A stretch of DNA of 64,000 nt from Campylorhamphus procurvoides. Its lineage: Eukaryota > Chordata > Aves > Passeriformes > Dendrocolaptidae. The notes beneath the pieces were generated by a model. The model had not been told where the DNA came from and ran no database searches. It saw only the letters and a program-made list of their open reading frames with translations. Below, in pieces: positions 33,112 to 45,326 of the stretch. Made by a program: the position numbers and the translations under genes. The stretch is taken from positions 2,202,309-2,266,308 of the forward strand of contig WBMV01000462.1 of assembly GCA_013396655.1 (NCBI GenBank), in the 5' to 3' direction. Numbering within the stretch: position 1 is the stretch's first letter; every line of letters starts with the position of its first letter.

Positions 33112-33173
33112 GCCGGGGCTCGCCTGGCTGGACTCTGAGCCTCCTCCGGATGGCAAGGCGGGAGCAGGCAGGA

Positions 33174-33212
33174 CGGGATGGGATGGGACGGGATGGGATG
33201 GGACGGGTCCCC
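33174..33212. repeat. GGGAT/GGGAC pentamer repeat upstream of LAMC3
   Basis: A short tandem tract of GGGAT and GGGAC units lies about 65-100 bases upstream of the LAMC3 ATG, so it is in the promoter or 5' UTR. Confidence 0.8.
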
Positions 33213-36200
33213 CTGCCCGGCACCTCCTCTCGCTCTGAGGTCCATCTTGTGGAAGCTGCTGGGAATGTCGAAATATCTGTGTGTGAGCCGGAGCTGTGGG
33301 GTTTGGTATGTCCACAGGCCATCCTGGTTCCCAGGCTGTGGGGATAGACAGGATGGGACGCTCCAGTGGGATACAGCCCGGCCCCCTTGCTCTGGGGAAG
33401 GGGGATTTGCACATTCAGCTGCATGGATGGAGCTGAACTCCTCCATTTCTCAGCCCTGGGAATGCATTGTGATGGTACTTGCCTCGCATGTGGCTTTTTC
33501 CTTAAATTGGTGAGGGTCACCACTTTTTTTGCAGCCCCAAATCAAAAAAGGGTGAGAGAAAGGCTTTGAAGACGACCCAGCCCCCTCTTCTCCCCTGACA
33601 CTGATTTATGGGGTGCCCACTGCTCCCCCACTCACACCAACCTGGCTGGGTTATGGGTCTGTGACACCCCCCCAATGCCTCCACACCAGCACCCACGAGT
33701 GGGGGTCCCATCTCTGCCTCCTGCCATGGGCCAGCACAATCCCCTCGACCAGAGGGAGGGCATATCCCTGTGGAGGCATCTCCATGGGGTAGCAAAACCA
33801 GATCAACACCAGACCTCATTAACAGCTCTCAGCTTATGCTAATTATAGTCTGTGCCGAGGGAATCCCTCTGGGGACCATGGCACCCTCCAGATTTGACCC
33901 ATGGGGACAGGAAGGCAAAGAGGGGGGGAGGCAGACTGGCATAGTGCCATGCCCCTGGGCAGACCCTGACCCACATTCCACGGAGGTATGTTTGCAGAAG
34001 TGGGGTGCACGGGGAACGCTGCCTGTGATCCCCGCACTGCTTCACTGAGCTGCCCACAGGGGCCCTGGGAACTTAGCCCTCATTTATAATTTAAGCTCCC
34101 TTCCTCCCCTTCCCTTCTACTCTTATTTATTTTATTCTCCTTCCCCGTACACACTGCGGGAGAAAGCACCGGAGGGGAGCTGTGAATCAGAGTCCTGGGC
34201 AGCGGCTCCCGCAGCAGCGCCGTTTCAAAGCTCCATTATCATACATTGACCCGGGCTCTGACAGCCGGAGCCAGCTCCACTGGGAAGGGTGAATTTCCCA
34301 GCACCGACGAGCTGTGCAGCAGTTGCCTGGGAGTGGGCGGCCAGTGGCAAATCCACTGTCAACCTCTAGGGAGAAAGAGAAGGGTTTTCAGCTCCGTAGT
34401 TGCCCCACACACCTCTGTCACCAGTTTCAAGGGGATCTGCATCTTACAGGGGTGAGGTTTTCCATGTGTTTTGCTTTCCCCTTGTTGCTGAGGCTGCAAG
34501 CTTTGGGTGGGAGATGGTCTACTGTGCCATGGTTTGCCACCACCTTCTAGGGATGTAACACACACGCAGGAGACTATTTCCCTGCCCAGTCCATCCCCTC
34601 TTGCAAAGGGGTCCATGTTAGAGTGATGGCCATGGGAAGCACAGTGGACTCAGGCAAAGCTGATGAGAATTCCAACCTCACCTCTTTCTCCAGCACAGCC
34701 CACACAGCATGGGGGGATGGCCCAGAAGACCAGAGCTTGATGGCAATCGGTGGTGACACCACTGTGCTCAGCAGTGGGATTGCTGCAGCTGGAGCAGGAG
34801 CTGCACATCCCCAGACTGGTTTGGCAGCACGCTGGGCTGAAAGAGCCCTTCATCTTGCCAGGTGCTGGGCAGACATTTGCCCCTTCTCTGCCCAAAGAGA
34901 TTCCCTACCCTTGCCATGCATGGGATGGGTGGTCTGGGCAGGGTCCAACCCTGGCTCGTGGCCTGGCACTGCTCTGGAATTGGCTGCTGCTGGTGACTCA
35001 GACTGAAGGCCAGCTGGAAGCATTCAGCTCCTCTCCCATGCATGGCAATTCCTTCTGGTCAGGTTTCCTTGGGTCAACTCTAAGGCCAAACTAAGGAGGT
35101 GGGAGACCCCATCTCTGCACATATCCCCCCAGTCCTGGTTGCTGGCAGCCACCCTGGTGGGCTTGGCAGGAGGAAAGTCAGCCAAGGCCTTTGGTCTAGC
35201 CCTGTCCCCCATGAGTGCCCATCAGGGGTAAGGGAAAAACCCCATCACATCTAATGTTATTCTTCAAGAGAAGGGCAGGAACCAGCCCCATAGGACAAAC
35301 CTTTCTTGCACTGTGATTCCTACCAGGTTTGGATGGTGTCTTCTCACATTGAAACCTTCAGGCACAGATGCATCACCTTGCCATGGGTGAGCTTCACCCT
35401 GGACATGATGAAGAGCTAAAGCTGGATATGGAAATCCCTTATTTTCCAGGGATAGGGATGACCTTGAAAAAGAATATTCTAAGAGTGATCAGAGCTGTCA
35501 TTTACCCCAGCCCCACTGGTGTGGCAAAGCCCAACCTCACCTGAAGTCCTCTGTACCTGGAGAGACCTCACCCACTGCCCCAGGACTTTGGTCCAAGCGT
35601 GCCAGAGACGTAGTGACTGAGGCTGTGATGCCACACCAACCTGCCCAGGAACCTGGGGGTGTAAGGGTGGGGACCTTGAACCCTGCAAGGGTTAAAAGCC
35701 ATGGAGGTGGAGAGGAGAAAATGTTCTTCTGATTTGCTTAATGAACGTTAATTAAGAAGACAGAAGATAGCAGATTCCTTCAGGGTAGAGATGAAAGGCC
35801 CGTTAATTAAATCTGGAGAGCGAGGAGCAGGGCCGACTGATCCTCCTCCTGATCAGACCTGACAAGGCAGGCATGGGGCAGGAACGAGGTGTGCCAGAGC
35901 CCACAGCTCCCCATCTCCCACCGCCCAGCTCCAGGCTGGCAGCACAGCCAGGTTTTGACAGGGTGCATGGGACTTGGTGCCACCACCCACTTACCTGCCT
36001 CCAGCACCCACAGGGCTGAGGGTGGCCCCATCCATCCCATGGAACTGGGCTGGTGCCCTTGACTCCAGTCGCATACAGAGTTGTACTGTGTGATGGGCAC
36101 CCCTTGGTTTCCAGCAGAACCTTCTCTAAAAAGGATGAGCTGCCCTTGCTGTAGCACTGGTGAAGACAAAATGGCCAGCATGGTCCTGAGGAAGAGGAGG

Positions 36201-38098
36201 TGAAGGAGGTTTGGTCACTCAGCAGTTTGCCCCAGGTCCCACCACCCACAGGAGCTGGGCACAGGTTAAACAGGAGCAGGTCAGAAAGGCACTGATCACT
36301 TTGTGCCATGGAGGAATATCCTCTGGGACAGACACCTTCTCCCTGTCTGTGGGTTTTGGCACCCATGTTGCCTCTCTCTCCCAGAGTGGGCAGCTCCTAC
36401 CACAGGTGATTTGCCAAAAAGAGCTTTTCTGCCCATAGCTGAGCCCTGGGAGGCTGTGGCACACAAATGGGATTCTGCTGGCAGCTGCTGCCTCCGCATC
36501 CTCCCTCCTCACCAGCGTTCAGCACAAGCTTATTTTTAACAGCAGAGCAGCTCAGCATCCCAAATCAGAGCCCAAAACTGCAGCAGCCCTACCTGGCCTA
36601 CCCCTAGACTGTAGTCTGTTCCCTCTCCCACCCCATCCCTTACCTGGGACTGGAGTGGGGATTGGAGGCAGGTTCAGCCACACAACACCATGAACATTTT
36701 GATGGGCACAGCCACAGTGCTCTGCCACTCTCCCTGCACACAGAGCTCAGTGAGGAGGGACATCTGGGGAGATGGGGGTGCTCCCTGTCAAAACCAGCAG
36801 CCCCTTGGGCAGAGGGTAAGACAGGGCAGCTGCCAGTCCATCCCCAAGTCTGCTCACCACAGGGCAAAGACCCTGCTGATGGGAATGGCATGTGCAGTAT
36901 AAATAAGGGCTGGAGCTTCTCTTGTGTGCACCAGCTTATTTTGTAAACCTGAACTTTGCAAAATGTCACAAAATGGAGAAATGAGAGGCCTGGGATGAGT
37001 AAATCTCTATTAGAAATTCCCTGGGATGGCAGCAGTCATGTTCTCGCTTGATGATGGCACATTACAGCCCAGCCCGGCTCGGGGAGCGGGGTCATGTGTG
37101 GCACTGATTGCAGAAAGTATTTAATTAACACTGCTGTAAATACAGCGCTAGTGATGCCAACCAGACCACGGCGGGGCAGGATGCTGCTGAGCTGCAGGAA
37201 GTTTTGCCAAGGCAGGCCGGAGAAGACAAGGGAGGGCAGAGAAAATCCAACAGATTTTGCTCCCTGCCTTGCTGCAGCCCTTGGGGGCATCAGAAGGCAT
37301 GAGTAGGATAGCACGGTGACACTGCCACCTGAGAGGACATCCCCTGAGCAAGAAGGCTTCACTATCAGCACACAGACAAGCAGGGAAAACCCTTAACTGG
37401 GAAACAAGCTGTCTCCCAAAGCAATTGCCAAAGCACACATCACCATTCTCTCCCCTGATGCACAAGCCGTTTAGAAGTCACCTTTTCAGAGCTAATCATC
37501 CCCAAATTCTCTCAATACCTGGCAGACAGTGAAAATAGTAACATCTCAGCTTCACTCATGCATGACCACAAGCTCATCATCTCACTGATGAGCTGAACGA
37601 CACCAGATCTGACCCAGCCCAAGGACATGGGGTGACAGATGAGCCACTCCTGTCCCCAGAACACACACTTCACCCATCTCATCGGGCTCAGGAGGTCAAG
37701 CACCACAGCAGGAGGAAGAGAAGGGTCAGAGTAGGACCAGCCAGTTGCAGCCAAAAGGGCCCTTTCCCCCCCTGAGCTCATCAGCAGCTTAATGACACCT
37801 GCTAAAAAGCTTCAAAGTCCCTAATCGCTCATCATATTATGGTTGCTCACGAGTGAGGCCAACCAGTACAAACCTCTTCGAAGCCTTTCTAATTAATGAG
37901 CGGGAGCTTAGGCTCTCCCAGCCCAAAAGCAGCATCTCAGATAAAACCAGCAGCCTCCTGCCAGCCCCAGCCCCCTTGATAAACCCCTTTAATGGGCTTG
38001 TCACCATCACCTGAGGATACCCCATTGGCTAATGACACACATCTGTCTGCCTGTCCTCTGCTGCCTCCCTGCTGTGAGTGGGAAGATATCCATCTGCC

Positions 38099-38149
38099 CA
38101 TCCATCCATCCATCCATCCATCCATCCATCCATCCATCCATCCATCCAT
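38099..38149. repeat. (TCCA)n microsatellite
   Basis: About 12-13 perfect tetranucleotide copies lie in the LAMC3-FIBCD1 spacer. Confidence 0.97.
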
Positions 38150-38415
38150 TCTTCTCCACCGTGGCAGGAGCCATGGAATGTGCTGCCCCTAACCCTGTGG
38201 CTGCCCCTAACCCTGTGCCAGGTCTCTGAACATGTCTCCTCACACTCCTTTCATGAGGTGCCCAGAGCATCACCTTCACCAGGAGGGTGGGTGACAGCTG
38301 AGCAGCAGCAGATGCCACCAGATGGTCACCACAACCAGAGACCCTGATAAACTGATAACTGGGAGGCTTCTGGAGCCCCTCATTTGCTAATTGACACCCT
38401 GTACTGGTCCCAAAG

Positions 38416-38460
38416 GAGCTCAGGATGGTGACACTGAGCTCAGGATGGTGGCACTGAGCT
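38416..38460. repeat. 20-bp direct duplication
   Basis: There are two adjacent copies of GAGCTCAGGATGGTGRCACT followed by GAGCT. They differ at one base. Confidence 0.85.
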
Positions 38461-41400
38461 ATTGCCCGTGAAACCCCCATGACCTTTGCAGTACTGGGAC
38501 ACCTGCATTGGCTCTGCCACAAAGGTTTGTGGCTGCTTGGCTGCTGTCACCCCCGAGGCTCTACCCTGAGAGGGGCCTAGCACTTGAAACTCATCACAGT
38601 GATGGTTTCTCAGAGGTTTTTGGCACATCAAACTCAGGAAATGCACCTGAAGGTCTCTCAGGAGTTTTTTCCGAAGCCCCCTGGGAGCCCATCGCTGTGA
38701 TGAGTTGTGAGTGCTCAGCCCCTCTGCCTCCCCCTTCCCTCTCCCTCCCATCAATCAGAGATGCTTCAATATACTCTGTGACAAATAAGAAGTTGCTGTG
38801 GTACCTTTGACTTTAAAGCAGGAGAAATAACTCCTCTCTAACGTGAACTACCGTGTCTTTATATTCCCCAAGCGTGTCGCCCGGGCTCGGGGCTGGGGCT
38901 CTGATTTAATATTCTCCTGGAAACCAGTGGCCTCATCCAATTACCACGGGGATTTCGGTGCAGTCAGCAGCTGAGCTGCGATAGCCCCCGGCACGGGAGT
39001 GAGCCCCACGGGGGACAAGCCCCACGGCGATCTGGCTGGGGGCACCCCAAAAGTACTGTGAGAGGGGTTCGGAGTTAATTTGGCACCTCCACACAAGGGC
39101 TGTGCCGAGGACTGGGTTAGACTGGGAAGCACTGGTGAGAACTGGGAGAGCAAAGGAAAGGCGAAGCATCGCTCCAGGCGGCAGCAGAGAGCTTTGTGGG
39201 TAACATCCCTGGAGATTTCCACTTACCGCGGGAATAAAATCTCTCTGTTTCAAACTGGAATGCCTGCTGCTCCGAATCCCCCTCCAGCCACGGAGCCTGG
39301 ATGTTCCCTGGTAATCCCACATAATTTATTTTCATTGGCTGACAGAAAAAAGTGCCGTCAGAAAAGCGATGTTAGCTATGCTAGCTGGCATGGAAAATGT
39401 TGCTTTAATTGTGTTTTATTTGGCAATAAGGAAACAGAAGCAAGAACAAACCCTCCAGATATCTCCTCTCTCCCCCCATTTAAAATTTCAATTTGGAGAT
39501 TTTATGACAATGTTTCTGATAAAGCCCAACAAAACACATAAAAGTGAGAGAAGTGATTTATTCTTTTCAATGGCACATGATCTTTGGACACATTCTCCAG
39601 TCTATAAATATTAAGACAGTTTTAAAAAAAACCCAAAACCAACCAAACTTGTTTGGTTTTTTTCCATGTCAACTGTTATTTTTCAACCAGCAAACCTACT
39701 GTTTTTTCCAGCCTTTTTTCCCAGCCTTCTGATCTCTAAAGGCAAAACCAGGGAAGTATTGGATATCCTAATGCAAAAGCATCTTCACTCCCTCCAGCTC
39801 TGGCCTGGGCATCCCACTGTGTCCTGCTGTGATTTTACACTTTCAAGGCCATTTTCCTTGAAAATTTCCCTTCCATTCTATTTCCAGAGAAATGGTGTCA
39901 TTGATTTACTCTTGAAACTGAAGGAAGAGGCTGACTTGTGCTGTGCCTCTCCTGATGCCAATGCCAGCTGGGAGCTGCACAGGCTGGCCGTGATCTGGGG
40001 GTTCCCTGACCTTTTCCCAGCATCTCCACAAGTCAGGAGGATAAAACCTTCCCAACTACCATGACATCAATGTATAAACCCGAGGATTTTCTGTGCCACT
40101 TGAAATAAAAGACTCTGAATCTTGACTAGCCAGTCCAGCTTGGTTCTCCCACCCGGCTGAGCATCCCAAGCATCCTTCCAGCATCCTGCAAATCTATTTG
40201 CTGCACACACCCTGCTCACACCCAGCGTGGCAGCGACGCCTTCAAAGCACCAGGTGTTCCACATGGTGCGGGGGGGAGGCTTGGGAAGGGGTTAATGGGT
40301 GGGCAGAGGCAGAGCTGGGGAGTTGCTAGGAGACTTGGGGCTTCAGGATGCTGGATGTGATGCTCAGCCAATGGAGGAGTCCTCTGAGGAGTGCATCTGC
40401 TAATTTGGGTGTCACTGATTGCTGGGGTTAGGGGTGGATGTGGGTGCTGAGCAGGGCTGACCCTGACCCCCCTCCTCCCACTCCCACACCGATGCTTTCC
40501 CATCCCGCTCCTGCAGTTTCAATTAAACCGCTAAATTAATCTCTTGCAATAAACTCGGCCGCTATTGCAGTTTGCTTTGGGATTCATCATCACTTTTCCA
40601 GCAAATACAGCAAATAAACACAGAGGTCTTCGTAGCTTGGGAGGGAAAGCTGGGGCTCCCCCAGGCTGATGGCTGTGATCAGGGTGCCTGCCCCCTCTCA
40701 GGGACAGCTTTTATCACCACAAAGCCCTTTCAGGGCCTGCTGATAAGGATGGAGCTGGGGGAGGCACTGCTGCCCCCCCCTCACCTGCATATGCTCCTCC
40801 AGATGGCCCAGGCTGCTGCTCTCCATGTGGGAAAAGGTTTTAAATTAAAATCTTCCCTGTGGTTTTTGGAGATTTTTGGCTGGGTTTTCTTCACCTCACT
40901 TTCCATTGCTCTGACCCATTTGCCATCATTAAGTGTGGATGGAACAGTGGCACAGTGGACTGGGGAAGGGGAAAGGGGGGGTCACAGGGCCAGGATCCTG
41001 CCCTGCAGAGGCAGCCGTGCACCCCACAATGAGCCCCTCTCCAGCCAGGGACAGCTCCAGCTCCCTGCAGCCCTCCTTGGATGCCAGGAAGCAGAATTGC
41101 CCCTCTCTGGAGAGCCCTTGCTGAGCCCCTTAACTAGCCCCACTCACCAGCACCCATGTCCCCTTGTGCCACTGTCCCCTGTGCTGCCAGAGGGGCAGGA
41201 GGGCTCCCTCAGGTGCTCAGCACTCTGGACATCCACTCCAGCAGGATCTGACCTGGCTCTGCTCCAAATCAGAGCCTTCTGCTACCCATCAGCTGCTCAT
41301 GCTGTCCCCTCCACCAAGCATATCACTCCAGGTTTTGCAAGGCTGGAATGGGATGGGGGGAAGACACAGCCTTCCCTCTAAGCCCCAAGACTGGCAGAGG

Positions 41401-44287
41401 AGGAAGACTCATGCTGGGGCAGGATCTGGCCCCTCCAGAGACTCTGAGATGCCAACTTTTCTCAGAAACAGCGGATTACAGCACATCAGCTCCAATCAAT
41501 ACTCTGCCACAACAGAAAGCAGAGGGAAAAGAGGAACAAAAAGAGGTTTCTCGGTTGCAGGGGATTTGGGGGTTTTGTTGTGTTTGGAAGGAGAAAAAAA
41601 GGCCTGAGAAAGAGCTGGACAGGAAGGGCAAGTGGGTGAACACAGCAACCCCCACCCCACTGGGGCACTACTGCAGGGTGGGACCCTCTGAAACACTTGG
41701 ACATAGAGTGGGCATGGGATGGATACAGGGTGAGCATGGGGTGCTCCACCTGCCCCTGGCACAGGGGGTTTGATTCTTCCCTCCCCAGATCAGGGCATCT
41801 GGAGCAAAACCCTCCTGGCTTCAACCTCCTGAGTGGAGTAAAATTTGGAGGAGAGGGGAGAGAGAAGAGATGTTCAACTCCCAGTCTGGTCCTGCTGAGA
41901 TCCTCACAAAGAGCGACCAGGCTTGGGGATGCTCTAGACAAAACAGGAGTGTTAAAGGAGGTTTTTTGGAAACCCAAATGCCTTGCAGGGGGACGAGCAG
42001 AAGAGATGCCCAGGAGATGCTGCCACTGACCCACTGCTGTCTGCAGCCCAACACCTCTTTGCGGGTGGTTTGTCTGATTGTCTGAGCCATCGATTCCTTC
42101 CGTGGGAATAAAAAGGCCCCGGCACAGCGAGTGATGTCCTGCCGTGTCGCTCAGTAATGGATAGAACAGTCAGCCCCCTGGGAGAGATGCTCCTTTCCTG
42201 GCAGCAGAAATGGCCTTTCCCTGCCGGACGGGGGAGCCTGCACAGGGCAGTGATGGGGACAGGAGCTGGGGACACTGCGGGATGCTCCTCTCCCGGGCAG
42301 GGACCCCCCCAAGCACCCAAACTCCCAGCAGGGAAGGCACCCAGCAGGGACCTGGCAGGTTTTTGTCCCCTCAGGCCAGCAGGCTGGTGAAGGACCAGCG
42401 AAGGACCATCCGGGCATCTCCCCACGGCTGCTTGGGATGAGGCTCACGTGCCTCCTCTGCATTCTGAGCTCTCGCCGGCGCGGGGACGAAGAGCTTTGAA
42501 GGAGCTGCCCTTTCATTATTAATATGATGATGATGTCTGACGCCGTGCGTGTGCAGAGACGGCTCTGCCTCTGGTGGCACCCAGCCAAGGAGAGCGCTCG
42601 CTGTCCCTCGGGGAGGGCTCGGTGTCCCCCCTCCCTCAGCCTTCCCCCCAGCCCCGGCACTGCTCCGTGTCTAGGATGTGGTGCTGCCTTGCACAGCCCC
42701 TCGCTGGGCTGGATTCACGGGATATTGGTCCTCGGGTCAGCTCTGGCCCCGTGGCACCCTGGAGGTGCAGACCAAGTGTGGCTGAACACAACAAGGTGGG
42801 TAAAGTGTCACTGAGCCCTGTCTGGAGGTGTCCCACTCTCTAGAGTGACCTGTCCCCTGCACCCAAGCCCAGCCCCTACCCAACATCACCACTGCAATTG
42901 TACTCCTTGACTTGGACCACAACATAGAAGGTAGTGTCTGAAGTTTTTAAAAAAGACTCGGTTTAGTGCATGGATCTGATCCCCTGGTGCTTCAGTCGTT
43001 TTCTGCCCCCAGGCCAAGCCGGGACCCCCGGGCAGTGTGGGCAGAGCTGGCTCTAGGAGGGGAAACACTGCCAGGAGCCACAAGTCCCAGCAGGACCTGC
43101 AGCCTCCCGGCATCCTCACATCAAACCTCTCTCCCGGTTTTGCCCTCGGGCCACAGCTTGAGACATGAATCATCCCCTCTGTCTGTCTATCGATCCGGGC
43201 TGGGCTGCTGGCAGAGCCCCCTCCCCACCCAGCCAAGTTCCTGCCAGACCTTGAAGGGGCCCATGCCCATTGATGCCCGACCATGGTGTGTGCCCCAGTC
43301 CTTGGGGGCACCCTGAGCACCCCATACCTCCTGGCACAGCCCATGGGGCTGGATCCAGGGCTGTGAGGCCATGGGGCACATCTGGCCATGGACACCCATA
43401 CCCATGTCCCCAGTGCCACAGGCAGTCCCCATGATGGGTAACACAAGGTGACACATCTCGGTGTGAGTCATGGATGAGCCAGGCCAGCATCCCTGGCATC
43501 CCCTGGCCCACCCGAATATGGGCAGGGCTCACTCGAAGCATTCCTCAGGGTCCCAGAAACATAACCCTCTCCTCCAGGCAGGCACCTCTATCCTGTTCAT
43601 CACATTGCTCAGAGACTGGGAATTGGGAAGAGCACTGGGACTTGCCGAGCCAGACCCTGCAGCTGCTCACTTGTGGGCACCCCTGGGCCAGGGTACAGCG
43701 GGGGCACCCCACGCAGGGCAGGGGCTGCGAGGGGCCAGCCCTGCCCCAACATCCCTGCCAGCGTTCCCAGACATCCCACCCTGCACCACCTCCGCGATTC
43801 GGCTGTGGGTTATGTCAAGGTATGTTGGATTGCAAATTAACCATCAGCCCGCTGCACGGTCCCGGCTCCATCTGCAGAAAATGAGTTGCTGGACTTGGAG
43901 AGTGTCCAGTTGTGCAGCTCGGCGTGCCTAACGCCCAGGGCTGACAAGCCACTGAATCACTCCTCCTCGCGCTGCCAGGCCACATGAAGCCAAGATACAT
44001 TTCTTTTTAATGATAAGTTTTTATTGTTTGGAGTTCAGCTAAAACAGCCTCCCGGGTGCCCGTGGCCTCCTGCTTCCAGAGTGGCCAAGCAGAGCTGGGG
44101 GCTGAGCCTGGCTGGTGCGGGCATGCCCAACACCCACCCCACTGGTGGCACAGGCTGGCCAGTCTCAGCTGTAAAGGGAAGTCCTTGAAAACCATCCGTG
44201 GGGAAGGAGCTGGGCTGCCAGCCATGAGCATCGCCCGGTAAATCCACACACAACATCGCCACAGTCAAAGGCAGGATTTGTACCTGG

Positions 44288-44328
44288 CCAGGAGACAACA
44301 CACACACGCACACACACACACACACACG
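44288..44328. repeat. (CA)n microsatellite
   Basis: An imperfect CA repeat with one CG interruption. Confidence 0.95.
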
Positions 44329-45326
44329 AGACTGCTTGAGGCAATGCCTTTGATTCCCTCCCCACTTCAGAGAGCCCTTTTGGAACGTTTGCTAAACAAG
44401 CACGCACGCACCCAACCCTTCCCAAAATGGGCTGTGTCTCCTGGATAGAAGCTGCTTGGACCCCTGAGCCCCAACACACAAATAGCCTGCCACCCCTACA
44501 CCTTACCTGCTGCCACATGGGAGCCACTGGGGGTCCCAACTGGGGCTGAGTTCTGGGGACCGAGACCAGGGGGACTTTGAAGAAACCCCCAGCCCTATTG
44601 TGCTGCCTGCCCAGGGGACAGCTCCATGCTGCAGGACAGGGAGTGTGCAGGGGGGCTGCAGGGCCCTCCAGGAGGTTTCCCAGGGGCTTCTTAGCACGGA
44701 GAGAGAACTCAGTCTCCCCGCAGATGGATTAAGGCAGGGCTGAGCCATCACTGCTCGCACAATTCTCATCTGAACCTCTCAGCAACGCTCCTGCCCGCAG
44801 GTCAGACAAGTGGCAAATAAAAGATTTACGGGAGGTGCGGCAAAACTATGGGAAGGAAAACCACATCCACTCGGGAGTGGCGGCACATCAGGCCGGGAGG
44901 GACTCCTTGCACGCAGGGTCAACATCACCTCTTTGGGCTGACAGCACTGGGATTTGGGCGAGGAATGATCCAGTGGGCATCGGTGTGACCCCGTAGGGGG
45001 GGCATCCATTGCCTCCTCCCTCCCGAGCCAGAATCAGCTTCCCACCGTGCGCTGGGCTTTGCTCGGAACCCCCCAGCACTTTGGCTACCCTTGGGCACAG
45101 AGGTTATGGAGGGGGTGGGGGCGTGACAATCCCCCAACCCCCCCTCCCCTCCCAGCACCCTGCCCATTCCTGCCCACCGGCGGGACTGAGCCCCATGAGC
45201 CTGGGGGTGAAGGGGCGTATCTTTGGAAAGGGGGAGAGCAGGTCCCCAAGGTATCCGCCTCCCCTTCGCCCCCCGGTCCCCTGTCGCACCCCTGGCCCCG
45301 CTGGCACCGGCCCCCGCCTTACCTNG

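Larger units (their letters stand above)
33213..45326. other. Non-coding spacer between divergent LAMC3 and FIBCD1 (12.1 kb)
   Basis: No gene is recognised. The 5' parts of both neighbours face this region, so it must hold their promoters and perhaps shared regulatory DNA. AT-rich islands with TAATTA-type sites lie at 35.74-35.81, 37.04-37.15, 37.80-37.92 and 38.88-39.56 kb. Simple repeats occur at 38.10 and 44.29 kb, with short direct duplications at 38.19 and 38.42 kb. Open frames here lack homology that I recognise and behave as chance frames. Confidence 0.6.

Noticed and set aside
38185..38222. CCCTAACCCTGTG copies considered as interstitial telomere repeat
   Set aside because: There are only two copies of a 17-base unit, which is not TTAGGG in register. 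It is a simple local duplication.
40572..41381. Plus-strand open frame of 269 codons in the LAMC3-FIBCD1 spacer
   Set aside because: It has low-complexity composition, no recognised domain and no paired splice sites or poly(A) signal. It looks like a chance frame in GC-rich DNA.
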